From: Epiperipatus broadwayi
Taxonomy: Eukaryota > Onychophora > Udeonychophora > Euonychophora > Peripatidae
Assembly (NCBI GenBank): GCA_028023455.1
Contig: JAQFVV010000049.1
Span: 2,706,036-2,770,035, forward strand
Reading direction: 5' to 3'
Length of the DNA: 64,000 nucleotides
Shown here: positions 23,366 to 36,135 of the stretch, piece after piece
Numbering within the stretch: position 1 is the stretch's first letter
Layout: each line of letters starts with the position of its first letter
The notes under the pieces: model-generated
Seen by the model: only the letters and a program-made list of their open reading frames with translations
Database searches by the model: none
What the model was told of the DNA's origin: nothing
Made by a program: the position numbers and the translations under genes

Positions 23366-26003
23366 ATATTGTGCCCTTTTCTATAGGTCGGTAATAGTTC
23401 ATAACAGTCAATTACTAAAAATTTTAAATTTAGAATATGTTATTTTAATATGGTAATTGTATTAATTCAATTATATCTTTAAAGTACAATTTGAAGCTAA
23501 AGAGAATACGTAGTATATAAAATCATTTAAAAATAGTTATGTAAAGCTTTAAATATTGTTTCATATGGTTGTAAAAACTGGCCATATTAAATAACACAGC
23601 TAAAAATAATTAAAAGTATATTTAATAAGCTCAATTTTAATAGTCTTAAACATATAGATAAATAAATGTTATATAGTATTTAAATTTATAAACTATGTTT
23701 AATAATCAAAATTAATATAATATATTTTAAAAATAAACTTTATGATGGTGAAAATTATATCTAGTTCTATATTTTTAAAATTATTCTTCCAAATTTTTTA
23801 TAATTATTTTATATAATATAATAAGTGTATCAATTTTATAAAACTGGGCAGAGAAATAGATTGAAAATCATCTGTCAAAGTTATTAATCATGTGACTTGT
23901 ATACTATATACTTTCACACACACACTTGTTTGAATTAATAACAAGTTTAAAATATTTTAAAAGTTATATTATAGAATTGGATAGAATTATTGCCTATCAT
24001 AAAAGCAAATAATAATAAATATTAAGTTAACTGTCGTTATTGCATATTTAAATGATGTAATGAAGATGAATACAGTTAATAAAAAAATTAAATATTTTAT
24101 TTAAATAAAAATAGATAAATGAAATAAGTTATTAAAATTGTTTTAAAAGTTATTTTAAATGTTTAAATAGTTTTAATAAAATAATAATTTATTCAAAAGT
24201 AATATTTTAAATAATATTTTAAGTTCATTACATCATAATTTCTAATTTTGAAATTCAATTCTGCTATAAACTAAAAATATGTAAATTTGTTCTCAAGCTA
24301 AAGTAAGAATTAACCAATAGGAATAGGTATTCTTACAGACTATAAATATCATCGTAACTAAGTTATCGGGGGAGATTAATAATGTATTGAAACCAGAGAA
24401 AGGTAAATTATAGCTATCAAAGAGATAGTATTTTAAAATTATTATTTTAGTCAATTTTAGTGCTCTCTCATAATTTATTTTCAAAAACTAATTAATATTT
24501 TAAAAGTAACTTGCAAAAAAGAGAGTGTAAACTAAAAAATATTTTAATAATTTCGTTTAACATGCTTTGTTAAATTTTTTAAAGTTCCTTTATCAGTCGT
24601 ATTTTATCTAAAAAATTTAACCTAAACTTCGCAATAAAAAATGGATATACTGTGGAATAAAATGGATATAAGTTGTAATGCTGAAAAAAATATTTGAAAT
24701 ATTTATTGATACAGCTTTATTAATACTTCACCGAGGAACTGTTTTGGTACATAAAAAAAACCACAGCTCGGACATCATACGGAGTCTAATGAAAAAATTG
24801 GAGATGCATTATTATTTAGATAAGTTTATCCAAGATTTATTTTTTTTAAAAGTAGTAATAAGACAAATATATCTTATGAATCATTTATATAATATGATAT
24901 TCAAAGGAGTAAAATGTTATATCCTTTTTGAAGGTAACATTTTTAAAAAAATATTTTCAAGAATTAAAGAAAGAACCCAGGAAAATATGTTACAGAAGCG
25001 TTTTTGATATTAAAATATCTGTTCTTCGAATTATTTAAAATGTATTTAGAAAAGATTTGTTCAAAAGTACTTGAAGTTTTTTTTTATTTTAAAAGAGATT
25101 TATAAAAATGCCAAACGAAAGTTTAAATGTATTAAGAAGGAAACTTATATAAAAAAGTGAACATATAGTTGAATAAAAGATGGATCCATGGAAATACAAA
25201 TAGTACTTAAAAGTTTATCGAATATTTTTAAAGTTAAATTAGATGGATTGATGCATCGGATACGCAGAGAATATTGATAGAGAAGATTAAGAAGCTTCAC
25301 AGGATTAATTAATATTATGATTTAATAATTATCATCCTAAATACTAAAACCAAGGATTATTTTTTATAAATTTTATTAAATGGATTAATAATTATTTTTA
25401 TTTTAAACTTTAACGCGCTTGGAGGAGAACATTTTTAAAAACTCTAGAGAAAATAATAAACATTTTGGACTTATCAGGAACTATCGTCAAGAAAATATGT
25501 AATTATAGCTTTGATTCCTTTTATTTTGTTAACCTAGTTTAAATCTAAATTTTTATATAAGATTAGGAAAAACATAAAAACATTAATTTATTAATATTAA
25601 AATTTTATAATATAACAATCTAATAATTTAGCTAAAAATATTTTAATATAAAGTGTATTGGTGTGAATTTTTTTTATATCTGCAATGCTCAAGTGGATAA
25701 AGGAAGCCTACTGAACACGATGACTAGATAAAGGTTATTGGTAATAATAATAACTATTGATAATTTATAATGTATATTTTTTTCTTGTTTTCTTTAGATC
25801 ATCCATAAATTGGAAGAATGAAGTGTAAAAGTTTTTTACTTATATGTACCACATTTCATACAACATTTTAAAAAAACATTATGAGATAGGATTGATTTGA
25901 AAATATGCATACGACGATTTTTTTTTTATTAGTGATATAATCCAACATAACAAATAATTATGTGATTCTTTTTAATTTTTCATGTTATTGGATATTCATG
26001 AGG
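23366..26003. other. AT-rich DNA; unrecognised 109-codon frame at 24678-25007
   Basis: The plus-strand frame 24678-25007 has mixed composition and a possible conserved look (LHRGTVLVHKKN), but I cannot assign it to a family and it has no flanking gene structure. The rest is AT-rich with no recognised feature. Sequence just before 26004 may be the decayed upstream part of PLE-E. Confidence 0.25.
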
Positions 26004-26299
26004 GAAGCTATAGAGATTTTTAAAAGGCCTAAGAGCATAAATGAAAAGTTTGAATTAAAGAAGATTGACAATATTTAGAAAAAGCTACAGAAGAATAAAA
26101 TATTTTTTAAAACTTCTCAACTAATAGAATTTGAAAATGAGGAGAAAATAACAAAGGAAAACAATAACGATTTTAAATCTCACCACACACATTCTTATGA
26201 TTTGAGAAAAAAAAGCTCTGCTGAAAGTACTTACTTTTCTACTGAAATGCCGGTTATTTAGTTATTATATTTTTACAACATTGAAGTTCCCAAAAATAA

Positions 26300-26303
<4 letters not shown>
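26004..26303 (+). pseudogene. PLE-E: Penelope-like element C-terminus and 3' UTR
   Basis: The plus-strand frame reads EAIEIFKRPKSINEKFELKK, then IDNI and a stop, then KKLQKNKIFFKTSQ. It aligns with the minus-strand copy at 60066-60428 (KAIEIFIRPKCINDKCELKK, NNIWKKLLENKIFFKTSQ). EAIEI is the end of the GIY-YIG endonuclease region in PLE proteins. The shared 3' UTR includes AGTACTTACTTTTCTACTGA, then AATGCCGGTTATTTAG, parallel to the GAAACATTGGCTACTTAA of the other copy. It is truncated at the 5' side and broken by an internal stop. An AT run follows directly. Confidence 0.6.

Positions 26304-26345
<42 letters not shown>
26304..26345 (+). repeat. (AT)n microsatellite
   Basis: About 21 AT units form the 3' tail of PLE-E. 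Immediately after it stands TTGTAACAG, also seen after TA runs at 58378 and, inverted, at 59908. Confidence 0.9.
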
Positions 26346-26348
<3 letters not shown>

Positions 26349-27997
26349 AACAGAATAAATTTGTTGGCCATAAAAGAATGGTCCTGGTTTGCTAATGCCT
26401 GTGAATTGTGTTACCATTTGTAACAGAATAAAGATAAAAAATTTGTGGCAACTTAAAATACTCTATTAACAACTTAAATCACTTTTTATTATAAATTCAG
26501 ACAAACAATTTAATCATTTCAATTGATTATGGTAATCAGCTAATAATCTTAAATGAAGCAGATGATCGTTAATATAAGAGCAGTCTTCTTTAAATAATTG
26601 TAATTAAATTACAGTTATCAGTAAAAATCTGAAGAAAATGGAGAATTATTTTGTTCCTTAGATGCATTCTAAACACCACAAATCATCATAATTAAGTGAT
26701 TTGTTATCTTCAATTTATGTGATTGTATCCTAAATAATTAGAGTAAAATATAATTGCATCAATAATTATATAATGTTTTTTTTCATGCTTAGATTGCTGT
26801 ATAAATTATATGTGAATAAAATAATATTGAGACTCTAAACAAGACTTCAACAAAATATATTTATTTATAGTAAGACAATTCAATGATTTACACTGGTGAA
26901 AATTTGCAATGTTGTTTAAATATAGTAAAATGTCATTTTCCTACATTGAAGAAATACAATTGCAAAGTTTTCAGTTTAAACTCATGAACAAATTAATTAA
27001 TGAATTAAATGTTGATTAACTATTGTTTGCTTTAGTTGACTGGTATAAACCTTATGAATCAAGGTATTGTTACAAGAGGTTTTACATTTCCTGATTAACA
27101 CGTTTAAATGAATATAGATATTATTACTACAAAACTTCTATATCTTCCTAAATGACAAGAGATCTATGAATCTATGCATCATTTCACAAGTTTTACATTC
27201 TCCTGCCTGATGCAGTTTTACTAACATAAACATTGTTTTAATATTTTATATCTTTTTAACTGATAAAAGTTTCACTAATCTATGCATTATTTCAAGAAGT
27301 TCCACATTTGCATACAATCACACTATTATATTGTCTCAAACAATGAGTAAAGTTAAATATTACTCACATTTTACCAATCCAGTGATGACTTGATACTGGA
27401 TATTGATGTATATTGCTTATTTAGGCTTATACATACAATTTTGAAATTTTAAATAAAGTAATTATCAGTTTTATATTCTGTAATGCTGGAAAAGCATATT
27501 AGAACAGATTTACACATCAGGACCATCTTTAAGCTACATTAAGAATAGTCAAAATTGCATCTGAGGAAAAGATGATACTCTTCAAAAACAAATAACTATA
27601 TCAATTGCTATAGTAATAAAGATATATACTACACCATATGTGGTTGCAATATAAAATATGATACTTCCAAAAAGAAAAGATCAATAACACAATAAACCTT
27701 GTGATGGCATAAACTCAAAAGTTGCATCTACATTCTGAGGGCAAATAAATATTCTAGAACCTTTGTCTCTGAGCATATGAAAAAAGTGAAAATGCACCAT
27801 CATAAATACTAGGAACAATAGAGGTCACCTCAATCAAAGCATTTATGCAAATATGAAAATACATCCCACTCACAGATAAAAAGAGAGAACTATGACTACT
27901 ATCTCTTTATAAAAAAATATGTTTTAGCAAAAATCAATGTCATTGAGAGAGAGAGAGATAAGACTATTATTCCTTTAAAATATAAATTGGAAAGATA
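26346..27997. other. AT-rich DNA without recognised genes
   Basis: A short repeat TTGTAACAGAATAAA occurs at 26345 and again at about 26418. Otherwise I see nothing supportable. Confidence 0.4.
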
Positions 27998-28762
27998 AGC
28001 TTAAGAAAAACAGATGGAATTATTACTAAAAAGAGAGATGACATCATGAAATGGGTAGAAGACTTTTATCAAGAATTATATAGTAATAAAGAACAAATAC
28101 CTCCTAAATCTATTATATTTTCTGAATTGCCCAGAATTTTAAATGAAGATGTGAGACATGTAGTTAAATGTATGAAGAAAGGAAAGGCTCCTGGTAATGA
28201 TGGAATTAAAATTGATATATTAAAAGAAGCAGTTGAAGAAATATAATTTTTTTTAGCAGTGTTATATACCAAATGTCTAAATGATAAAGATATATCAGAT
28301 GATTGGAAGAATGCAGTGTTAATATTAATATTTAAAAAATGTGATAAAGAAGATATTAGAAATTACAGACCTATCAGCCTTTTATCAGTTTTATACAAAA
28401 TTTTTACTAAGATAATTACAACTCATCTACAGAGAACATTGTATTTCCACCAACCAAGAGAACAAGCTGGATTTAAAGTGGTTTTAGTACAGTAGATCAT
28501 ATCCAGGAATTGAGAGAAGTTATAGAAAGGACAAATGAATATGAGTTGCCATTATGTTTTGGATTTGTAGATTATGAAAAGGCATTTGATTCTATAAACA
28601 TTTCTTCAGTGATTAAAGCATTGGATCATCAAGGTATAGATCCAGAATATTGTCATATTTTAAAGAATATTTATAAAAATGCCACAGCAACAATTACATT
28701 AAATAATGATACTGGGAAAGTCAACATTGAGAAGGATGTAAGACAGGGTGACTCCATATTCT
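27998..28762 (+). pseudogene. LINE-1: RTE-like reverse transcriptase fragment
   Basis: The frame begins SLRKTDGIITKKRDDIMKW and runs through the linker and the N-terminal RT blocks. These include GKAPGNDGIKIDILKEA, then after an in-frame TAA at 28244-28246 CLNDKDISDDWKNAVLI, NYRPISLLSVLYKIFTK and QPREQAGFK. A one-base frameshift near 28478 is followed by DYEKAFDSI (the first catalytic Asp region) and DVRQGDSI at about 28735-28762. The order and motifs are those of an endonuclease-type LINE; RTE-like is my inference from the overall block pattern. Homology stops abruptly after QGDSI, so the FADD block and C-terminus are missing. Internal stop and frameshift make it dead. It shares sequence with LINE-2. 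Confidence 0.75.
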
Positions 28763-30150
28763 TAAGATATAAAGAAAGTTATATCTATGATAGACTCCAT
28801 TGCAACTATAAGATTGAAAATAATAAAAAATTCTTATGTGATTAAGGCAAGCCATATGTAAATCCCACAGTGTACCAGCATCAAACAGATATACTTCAGC
28901 AACTATGAGTAAATACTTGTTTAAACATTCCTATTTTGCTTTTCATTTTGAATAATATTGCTTTTTGGATTTTCAGTGACTTCAATTTAAATTCTAGTAC
29001 CTGAATTTAAAGATTTCTTAAGGATACATATTACTTTATAAAATAAAATAATTTAACAATGTGAACTTATGATTAATTCTGTGGTTGAGATATAATGAAG
29101 TTACTTTTTCCTTTGGGTGTGTGTTTTTTTGGTAGATGTTCAGTAGTCATGTTCGGTGTGTAGACTTTTTATACTCCTTGTCATGTGACTTCTTTTGATT
29201 GATGGAAAAACACCTTTTTACCACTTCCTTTAATGTTCCCACCTTAGGGTTTAAAGGTCAATTTTGTATCTGTAGAGTAGAACTAAAAATAGAATTTCTT
29301 TACATATCTTTTCAGACATCTTAATTAACATGTCGAGTCTGAAATAATTATTGAAGAAAGCAAAACTATTACATTAAAAAAAAGTAAAATAGAATAAAAG
29401 AAAACATATTGTTTTGAAAAGAATATTACATCACTCTTTTATAACTATTTTAATCTATATTTAATAAACAAATTAGAAGTTCATTAGAATTCAACTTAGT
29501 ATTTACTTAAAATTATTTTTAAATGATATTCAACATTACAAAACAAATAAATGTAAACTAAAATTAATAATGTAAGTATACTCACACATATTTACACTCA
29601 ACTGAAAATCAGTAATTCTTTTAATACTTTTGTCTTTTAAATTAACTAATATAGCTTTATGTTTATGTATTTAATCTTAATGATATTAGTTTGAACAAAT
29701 ACACTCTTGCCAATAGTTAATTTAGATTGAAATGCTCTATTGTATGTTAGCAAATTTAATAGTAATTTCTGATATTATAGATTTAAACCTAGATGCTATT
29801 TCTGTTTAATTCAAACACTAAACTTTAAGATACTAAGGATTATACTAAAGCAACCTTAATTTTTAGCATTAATTTTTTATTAAATAAAAAAAAATACATA
29901 TCTCACTTAAATAACTGAAAATTGCCTCAACTATAAATAAGTTTATATTAATCCAATAAAATAGTAATATAAGTTAATTTAATAATGTTCAGGACTAATA
30001 AAAGTACTTGGAATAATTTATAAATTAAATTGGCATGCAATTATAGAGCATTGATAAAGCGCTAACTTGCAATAAAATTAAATTATTAAAAATTTTATAT
30101 TTAAATAGATTAAATATGTGAGAGTCTAGCTTTATTGACAAACCAAAGTT

Positions 30151-30151
<1 letters not shown>
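28763..30151. other. AT-rich DNA without recognised features
   Basis: The short open extension to 28845 is not LINE-like. The rest shows no gene or repeat family. Confidence 0.4.
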
Positions 30152-30184
<33 letters not shown>

Positions 30185-30230
30185 AGGAAATCAAGTCATA
30201 TATATATATATACAAGGAAATCAAGTCATA
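30152..30230 (+). repeat. (AT)n run and 30-bp tandem duplication
   Basis: An AT run (30152-30182) is followed by two copies of a 30-bp unit TACAAGGAAATCAAGTCATA plus TATATA, at 30181 and 30211. Confidence 0.8.
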
Positions 30231-30359
30231 CATTATGTGACTTAATTTAATAAGCTTGTACTACAAATGTCTTATCAAGCTTTTCCAAATTCCCCTATCC
30301 TCATATTGGTTTTATATTTCTAAAACTATTAATATATGATGTATCTGAACTTAGTTAAG

Positions 30360-30560
30360 TCCCATATGGCTATTTAACTTAGATATTTGGATTTGAAAAC
30401 ATATGGATGTCTGAAAATTTCAGATCTTCTACTTAATAGTTAACTATTAGATAAATGCTGGGCTTGACCTAGTATTTTTAAATCTAATGCCTAAATATCC
30501 TAGCACCTCACTGATGACAGTAAGCATCTAGAAACTGGTCTGAGGATAGGGATATTCAAA
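30360..30560 (+). repeat. Diverged fragment of repeat family Q
   Basis: CCATATGGCTATTTAACTTA, ATCTAATGCCTAAATATCC and CACTGATGACAGTAAGCATC ...GGTCTGAGGATAGGGATATT echo the order of blocks in the right arm of the 42.2-43.3 kb palindrome (CATATGACTATTTAAGCTAG, TCACTGACAAAGGTCAC, CTAGTCTGGAGATATTGG). Divergence is high. Confidence 0.35.
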
Positions 30561-30649
30561 AAAACTTGTTAAGAGCTATTAGCACGCTCATTATTTATAA
30601 TATATATAATTTTAATGGATGTTTTAGATGAAAATGTTTAAGGTGTGGT

Positions 30650-31170
30650 GGTTATCCATTTATAATTACTTAATTAAAAAGCACTTTACCTAAAATAGTA
30701 ACTAATGAAAACCAATTTTCCTAGGTCAATAGTTAAAGTAAAACTGTCAGGCTGGTGGTATTCAAACTCTAGAACTTGAGGCACTTCACTTTCATTAGCT
30801 ACTGTTCTAGGCAAAGGGTTTTCTAATTAAGTATTTATAAATGGGTAATTCCACATATTAAATATTTCAATTTAAAACATTCATTAAAAATATTATATTA
30901 CCACAAATAACTCTACCAGTGCAGAGATTTATAAATAAGAAAATTAAAAAGTTTGCTATACTTTGATTTCTTATATCTACAAATGTAAACTGCAGTGCTT
31001 TGTTTCCTATATTAGATCTAGAGTAATATTTGAAACCAGGATTCTTGGATTTTCCTTTTGAATGCAATCAGCTGATAGTTTTACTTTAACTCATGGCCTG
31101 AGGCAGTTGGATTTCATTAGCTATTATTCTAGGTAAGTGCTTTCTAATTAAGTAATTATAAATGAATAAC
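30650..31170. repeat. Hairpin C with an extra direct copy of one arm
   Basis: TTATCCATTTATAATTACTT ...GTAACTAATGAAA (30650-30712) is the reverse complement of TTCATTAGCTACTGTTC ...TATTTATAAATGGGTAA (about 30796-30852). A third arm in direct orientation to the latter, TTCATTAGCTATTATTCTAG ...ATTATAAATGAATAA, lies at about 31115-31170. No coding frame is credible; a 66-codon minus frame at 30867-31067 lies between arms. Confidence 0.6.
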
Positions 31171-32573
31171 CCAACACATTATATATATATTATGGTCAGA
31201 TTTGTACATTCATGCAACAAAACCTAGAATCCAGGTAAAATACATCAAAGCTGACTGAAATGTAATGGGTAGATTACAGGTCTGACCAAGCTTCAACCTA
31301 GTTATCAATACACATGGGTCTTAATGTAATCTATGAGCTTGCTCCAAACAGGAAGAGACATGAGACCCCAAAATTAAGCACACAATGATTAACTAAAGAG
31401 TTAAATGGAGTGACAATATGCTAACTTAAGGATAAATTAACAATTAAAACTATAACTGAACTATAATGCATATAAAATTATTAAATATAATAACTAAATT
31501 GTAATTGGAGTTAGGATTGAGCAAATAATATGGAAACAAGTTAAATTTAAATAAATTTATTAATAAATCAAACAACAAATAAAAGGAAGATAATAACCAT
31601 ATAATATTAAATGTGGGGTGAAATGCATGCAGGCATTACATAGTGAAATGAGATTAAATTGAGTTACAGCATATCTCATCATATAATGTCTAAATATATG
31701 TATGTGTGTGTGGTAAATAAATTATACCTATGTCAATTAATATGTCAAAATCCTATTTTTAAATCATGGTTTGCTACAGTACAAGTGAATATGCTAGCTG
31801 AAGATAGATTATTAATTATAGTGCTAAGATGGCCATTATTTATTTTTATCTTAAGATATGAGCATAGAATTAAGCTCAAGAATGATGTAGATTTAGTATA
31901 ATAAACAAGATTAACTTTCAGACTAATGTTGAATACTTATTTAACACAGAGAAAGAACTGATTACCTTACATCCACATATATTTGCTATGGCAGAAATGG
32001 AAATATTAAGAAACATGTTTGCAGTGCAGATGGGTAGTTATTCATGGGATTTCACATTAAAATGCATGATACCCTAGGACTGAATGGCATACTACTAATA
32101 AGAATATGAACATGCAGATTTCAGGAACTCAGGCTTAATACAAAATGGGATCTGGATCCTTGTGTTCCAGTTCTAATAAATATAGCTTACCTGAACTAAG
32201 TATATGGCAACAGCTTCTATGGTGAGCCTATTGAAAGGTGCAGAAAGACATAATGTATGTGTCCATACTTTGTAAGAACACACCCACAGTGCATAAAGTG
32301 AAATACAAATATGTGTCTTTAAATTACATGCCTAAAACAGATATACTCTATCTGTATAACTAACAGAACCCAGTTGTTAAAATTAGCATAACAATTATGC
32401 TAGCTTAATGGACTAAAACTATATTATTAATCTAGTTTAATATCCTCAATCTGCATCTTTAATCAGTTTACTAGGGAGAAAAAAAATATATTTAATGGGC
32501 AATTAATAATACATTACTAAATTTACATTTATTTTATCTCTAAGGCTAGTCTATTACTTTTAATAAAACAGAT
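31171..32573. other. Unrecognised, moderately AT-rich DNA
   Basis: 31240-31370 and 32040-32300 are somewhat less AT-rich than average, but no exon, repeat family or RNA could be supported. Confidence 0.35.
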
Positions 32574-32690
32574 ATTTTTTTTCCATATGTCATAGCATTG
32601 GCTGGGAGGTGAACCCACAGCAGCCACCTGCAAACAACTGCTTGCTTGCAAGGTGGCTGCACTGACCCCTCAGCTAACAATGCTTGACAA
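32574..32690 (-). repeat. SINE-1, tRNA-like, with expanded anticodon region
   Basis: Read on the minus strand, it starts TCAAGCATTGTTAGCTGAGG and ends GTGGGTTCACCTCCCAGCCA, then ATGCTATGACATATGG and an A run. This is the same head, B-box region and tail as the SINE-1 copies at 40.65 and 54.25 kb. The middle differs: an inverted repeat GCAGCCACCT/AGGTGGCTGC flanks TGCAAGCAAGCAGTTGTTTGCA, replacing the simpler anticodon-like stem. I found no clear target-site duplication. Confidence 0.6.
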
Positions 32691-33090
32691 TAATCTGATT
32701 AAGAAAACATAATACATATTTATATAATATAAAACTAAATCAAAATAATAATAAGTGTGTAGCAATCAGTTATTATTCCAACATAAAAGGATTTCAAAAC
32801 AGCTTGCTAGTGAGCTAAATAAGCATTATTAAAATATATTAAACTGAAGATATCAATTATCCTATCTTTACTGAAAGTTTATCAAAATTAAAGGTGCTCA
32901 TTGTTTCAAGATATTTGGCATATCATAACACATAATAAGATAAATTTTTAGAGAAATAAAATAGAATAAAATATATAAGCATAACTGCAGTGCTAGTAGA
33001 TTGATATAAACAAATGGAAACAGAAATTATAAATTAGAATAGGTAAAATGGAAGTTTACAGATGTAATCTTAGGCAAGATTTATACAAGT

Positions 33091-33121
<31 letters not shown>

Positions 33122-33929
33122 GCTTTAAATGAGAGTTTAAAGAGTTAGATTTTGAATATTCATTTTTACATTATAAGCTAGCTTTAAATAGATAAAGGTT
33201 TAAAGATTAAAAGTCTATTTTAGCATTTGGAGGTATTTTGAGGATTACATAGTTTATCACAGCTTATTCCTTGGGCACACCAGATGGCAGGTGTAGTAGG
33301 ATTCTGGATCTCTGGATAGGTACCATGAGGTAGTTGTTATCTTCTTGTGGAAAGCTGTTGGTAGGAAAGTTTTTCACTCCTATGATGGTGATGTCATGCT
33401 AGACAGTGTGTAGGATGGGACTAATGATCACCATCTCCCTAGAAAGGGAAAACAGCAAATCTTGCTCTACTACTCTCACATGTCAAAATTACAACTGGCA
33501 TGAAGTCTGGTGGCAACCTTCTTAAAAATTATACCAAGTCTTTTTGATGTATAAAATATGGCTTATTTGTATGATCTCAAGATCAGATGATAATTCTGAC
33601 AGCAAATTTATTTTCTGTAAGTAGATCCATTAGTACCTTTAAGATTTTATATTTTAATTTACTAAAATCATTCAAACCTTTGTCTTAATTTTGTAACAGG
33701 ATGTTTGTGATAAATTTGATCACTTTTAATCTAAACTATTAACTTGGGATTTTTAATCAAACCTTAAATAATCTAATTAGTAATTTTTTAAGTAATAATA
33801 TTTAAATATGCTAAGCAAATTATTTTAATCAATAAATTAAAACATTTAGCTAAGACTTTATAATTTAACATCAAGAAAGAAATTTATTTAATATAATCTA
33901 TTAAATTTTTTTTAAAAACATTATAGAAT
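32691..33929. other. AT-rich DNA with an (AT)n run and one GC-richer block
   Basis: An AT run lies at 33091-33116. The block 33240-33540 is less AT-rich and looks element-like, but I could not match it to a known family or to another part of the window. Confidence 0.35.
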
Positions 33930-34065
33930 ATATATTTAACCCTCATGGCCATATATATATAAGACATATTTTGCGAGTTCATCCGTGTTAAAATATTTTA
34001 AATATTGATATACCAACGTTTCGACTTGGTCACACAAGTCGACTTGGTCACACAAGTCATCCACT
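33930..34065 (-). repeat. PLE 3' UTR fragment with 18-bp tandem duplication
   Basis: The minus strand reads CAAGTCGAAACGTTGGTATA, then TCAATATTTAAAATATTTTA. A GAAACGTTGG motif followed by an AT-rich tail is, from my knowledge, common at the 3' ends of Penelope-like elements. Just before it, GACTTGGTCACACAAGTC (plus strand) is duplicated exactly in tandem at 34023-34040 and 34041-34058. No coding part remains. Confidence 0.45.
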
Positions 34066-34079
34066 GGTGATAAAAGGCA

Positions 34080-36135
34080 GAAAGATAATGTTCTTAATAA
34101 ATTCAACACAGGAATTGATCATTGATTAGTGAGATGTAAAATAGATATTAATGTTAAACTAGATAGACAAAAATATTAAGAAAAACAGTACTCACAGATG
34201 ATATTCCTAATCTTCAAAAACAATTTAATGTATATAAATTAGAACTTGCAAATCCTTTTCAAATATTAAGAGATTTTGAATATGATTCAGATTTGAATAA
34301 AATCAATAGAAAGATAATTGATAACTTTTTTAAAATGGCAACAAAGATAGCTGATGCAAAAAAAGCAGCAATTGACCAGTAAAATTTCTACTAAGAGAAA
34401 ACAAGAAGAAAAGAAGGAATATGAAAACATATAAAAATGATGCATTAAGAAGAATTGAATATTTCTAATTTTGTTAAATTGTGTGAAAAAGAAGTGATAA
34501 TAATATAAATAGTATAATTATCAATGAGCAAGGAAAGCCATTGAAAATAAGTCTCAAGAGTGTAAAATAATATCTTGGTATTTATAAGAAATTTATTTCT
34601 GTGATAAGAGAAAAAAAATAGTACTATTTTTAAAAAGAGAGATAACATAATGAAATGTGTAGAAGAATTTATCAAAAATTATATAGCAATAAAAAACAAG
34701 GAAAAATACCTCATACAACTATTATATCTTCTGAATTGTTCAGGATTTTAAATAAAGTGAGACATGCAAGTAAATTTCTGAAGAAGGAAAAAGCTCCAAA
34801 TAATGATGGAATTATAATTGATATCTGAAAAGAAGCGGGTGAAGAAATAGAAACACCTTTGATAAAGATATATACCAAATCTCTAAATGATAAAGATTTT
34901 CCAGTTGATTGGAAGAATTCAGTATTAATATTTAAAAAAGATGAAATTACAGACTGATCAGTCTTTTATCAATTCTGTATAAAGTTTTTACCAAAAGTAA
35001 TTACAACTGTCTACAGTGAATTTTGGATTTTATTCAACCAAAGGAGCTAGTTGAATTTAAAAGTGATTTTAGTGCAGGGGATCATATCCAAATATAAAAA
35101 TGAACAATGATTATGAGTTGTCATTATGCATTGGATTTGCAGACAATAAAAATGAACTTGATCCTATAAGCACTTTTCCAGTGATTACAGCATTGGACCA
35201 TCAAGGTATAACCCAGGACATTGTCTTATTCTGAAAAATATTTATAAAACTGCATCAGTAACATTTATATTACATAATGATACTAGGAAGAATAACATTG
35301 AGAAGGGTGTTCAACAGGATAACTTTATATCTCCAAAACTTTTACAGCAGTTTTGCAAAAAGTATTTTGTGGATTAAAATGAAAAGCTAAAGGAATAAAA
35401 ATAAATAAAGATTATTTAACTTGTCTAGATTTTGCAGATGATGTAGTTGTTTTGGAAAATGTTGCATGAGTTATCAGATAAAAGTAAGAAAATAATATTA
35501 AAGGAAAATGTTAAAAAGACTAAAGTAATAATGTTCAATGAATTGTGAGTTAGAAGAAATTAACAGCTATAAATATTTGGGTCAGAATATTACTTCAGAT
35601 GGAGACATAATGGATAAAGTTAATCAGAATTAAACTTTGTTGGAGTGCTTTTGGTAGAAATAACTTAATATTAAAAAGAAATATGCCTTTATGTTTGAAA
35701 AGGAAGGTTTTAAATAAATGCATGTTGCTAGTTTCTAATTATGGATCTGAGACTTGGACATGTAACAAAAAAGCAATATAGAGGTTTCAGACCACTCAAT
35801 GAAGTATGGAAGGATGCATGTTAGGAGTAACAAGAAGAGATTGAAAATGAAATACATGGGTGAGAGAACAAACATATGTTACCAACATAATTGAAAGAAT
35901 TACAAAACTGAAGGGCTGATAATAGATGATCAGTTGAAATCTTAAACTACATTCCAAGAGATAGTAAACGATCTAGAAAAAGAGGCTACACATAAGATGA
36001 ATGAATGAAAAAGAATATGTTCTGGGGTGATGTGGAGAAGAGAAGCTAGAGATTAGAGAAGATGGATTGAACTTGAGAAATTATCATCATGCAGTGAATC
36101 GATAATTGTTGAAAATGATGATGATATGTGTAAAT
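34080..36135 (+). pseudogene. LINE-2: degenerate RTE-like LINE from endonuclease end to 3' tail
   Basis: The copy starts inside the AP-endonuclease domain: DNVLNKFNTGIDH, a stop, then LVRCKIDINVKLDRQ correspond to the conserved SDHRLV end of LINE endonucleases. Next come a linker (NPFQILRDFEYDSDLNKI), the RT start (EKAPNNDGI, LNDKDFPVDWKNSVLI), CLDFADDVVVL with the catalytic FADD box at about 35430-35441, and a thumb-like region. A C-terminal segment follows (SNYGSETWTCNKKAI, then TRRD and WVREQTYVTNIIERI). It ends with GGATTGAACTTGAGAAATTA and a GATGATGATAT tail. Many stops and frameshifts break it. It is the longest LINE copy here, still 5'-truncated, and defines the family for LINE-1, -3 and -4. 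Confidence 0.75.

Noticed and set aside
24678-25007. 109-codon plus-strand frame as a gene
   Set aside because: It lacks any identifiable domain and lies in unbroken AT-rich DNA; evidence is not enough for a CDS call.
26346-27074. TGTAACAG...TGTTACA segment as a second solo LTR
   Set aside because: Flanks do not match (TATAT against AGAGG) and the content is unlike the 58.4-kb segment beyond the first 11 bases.
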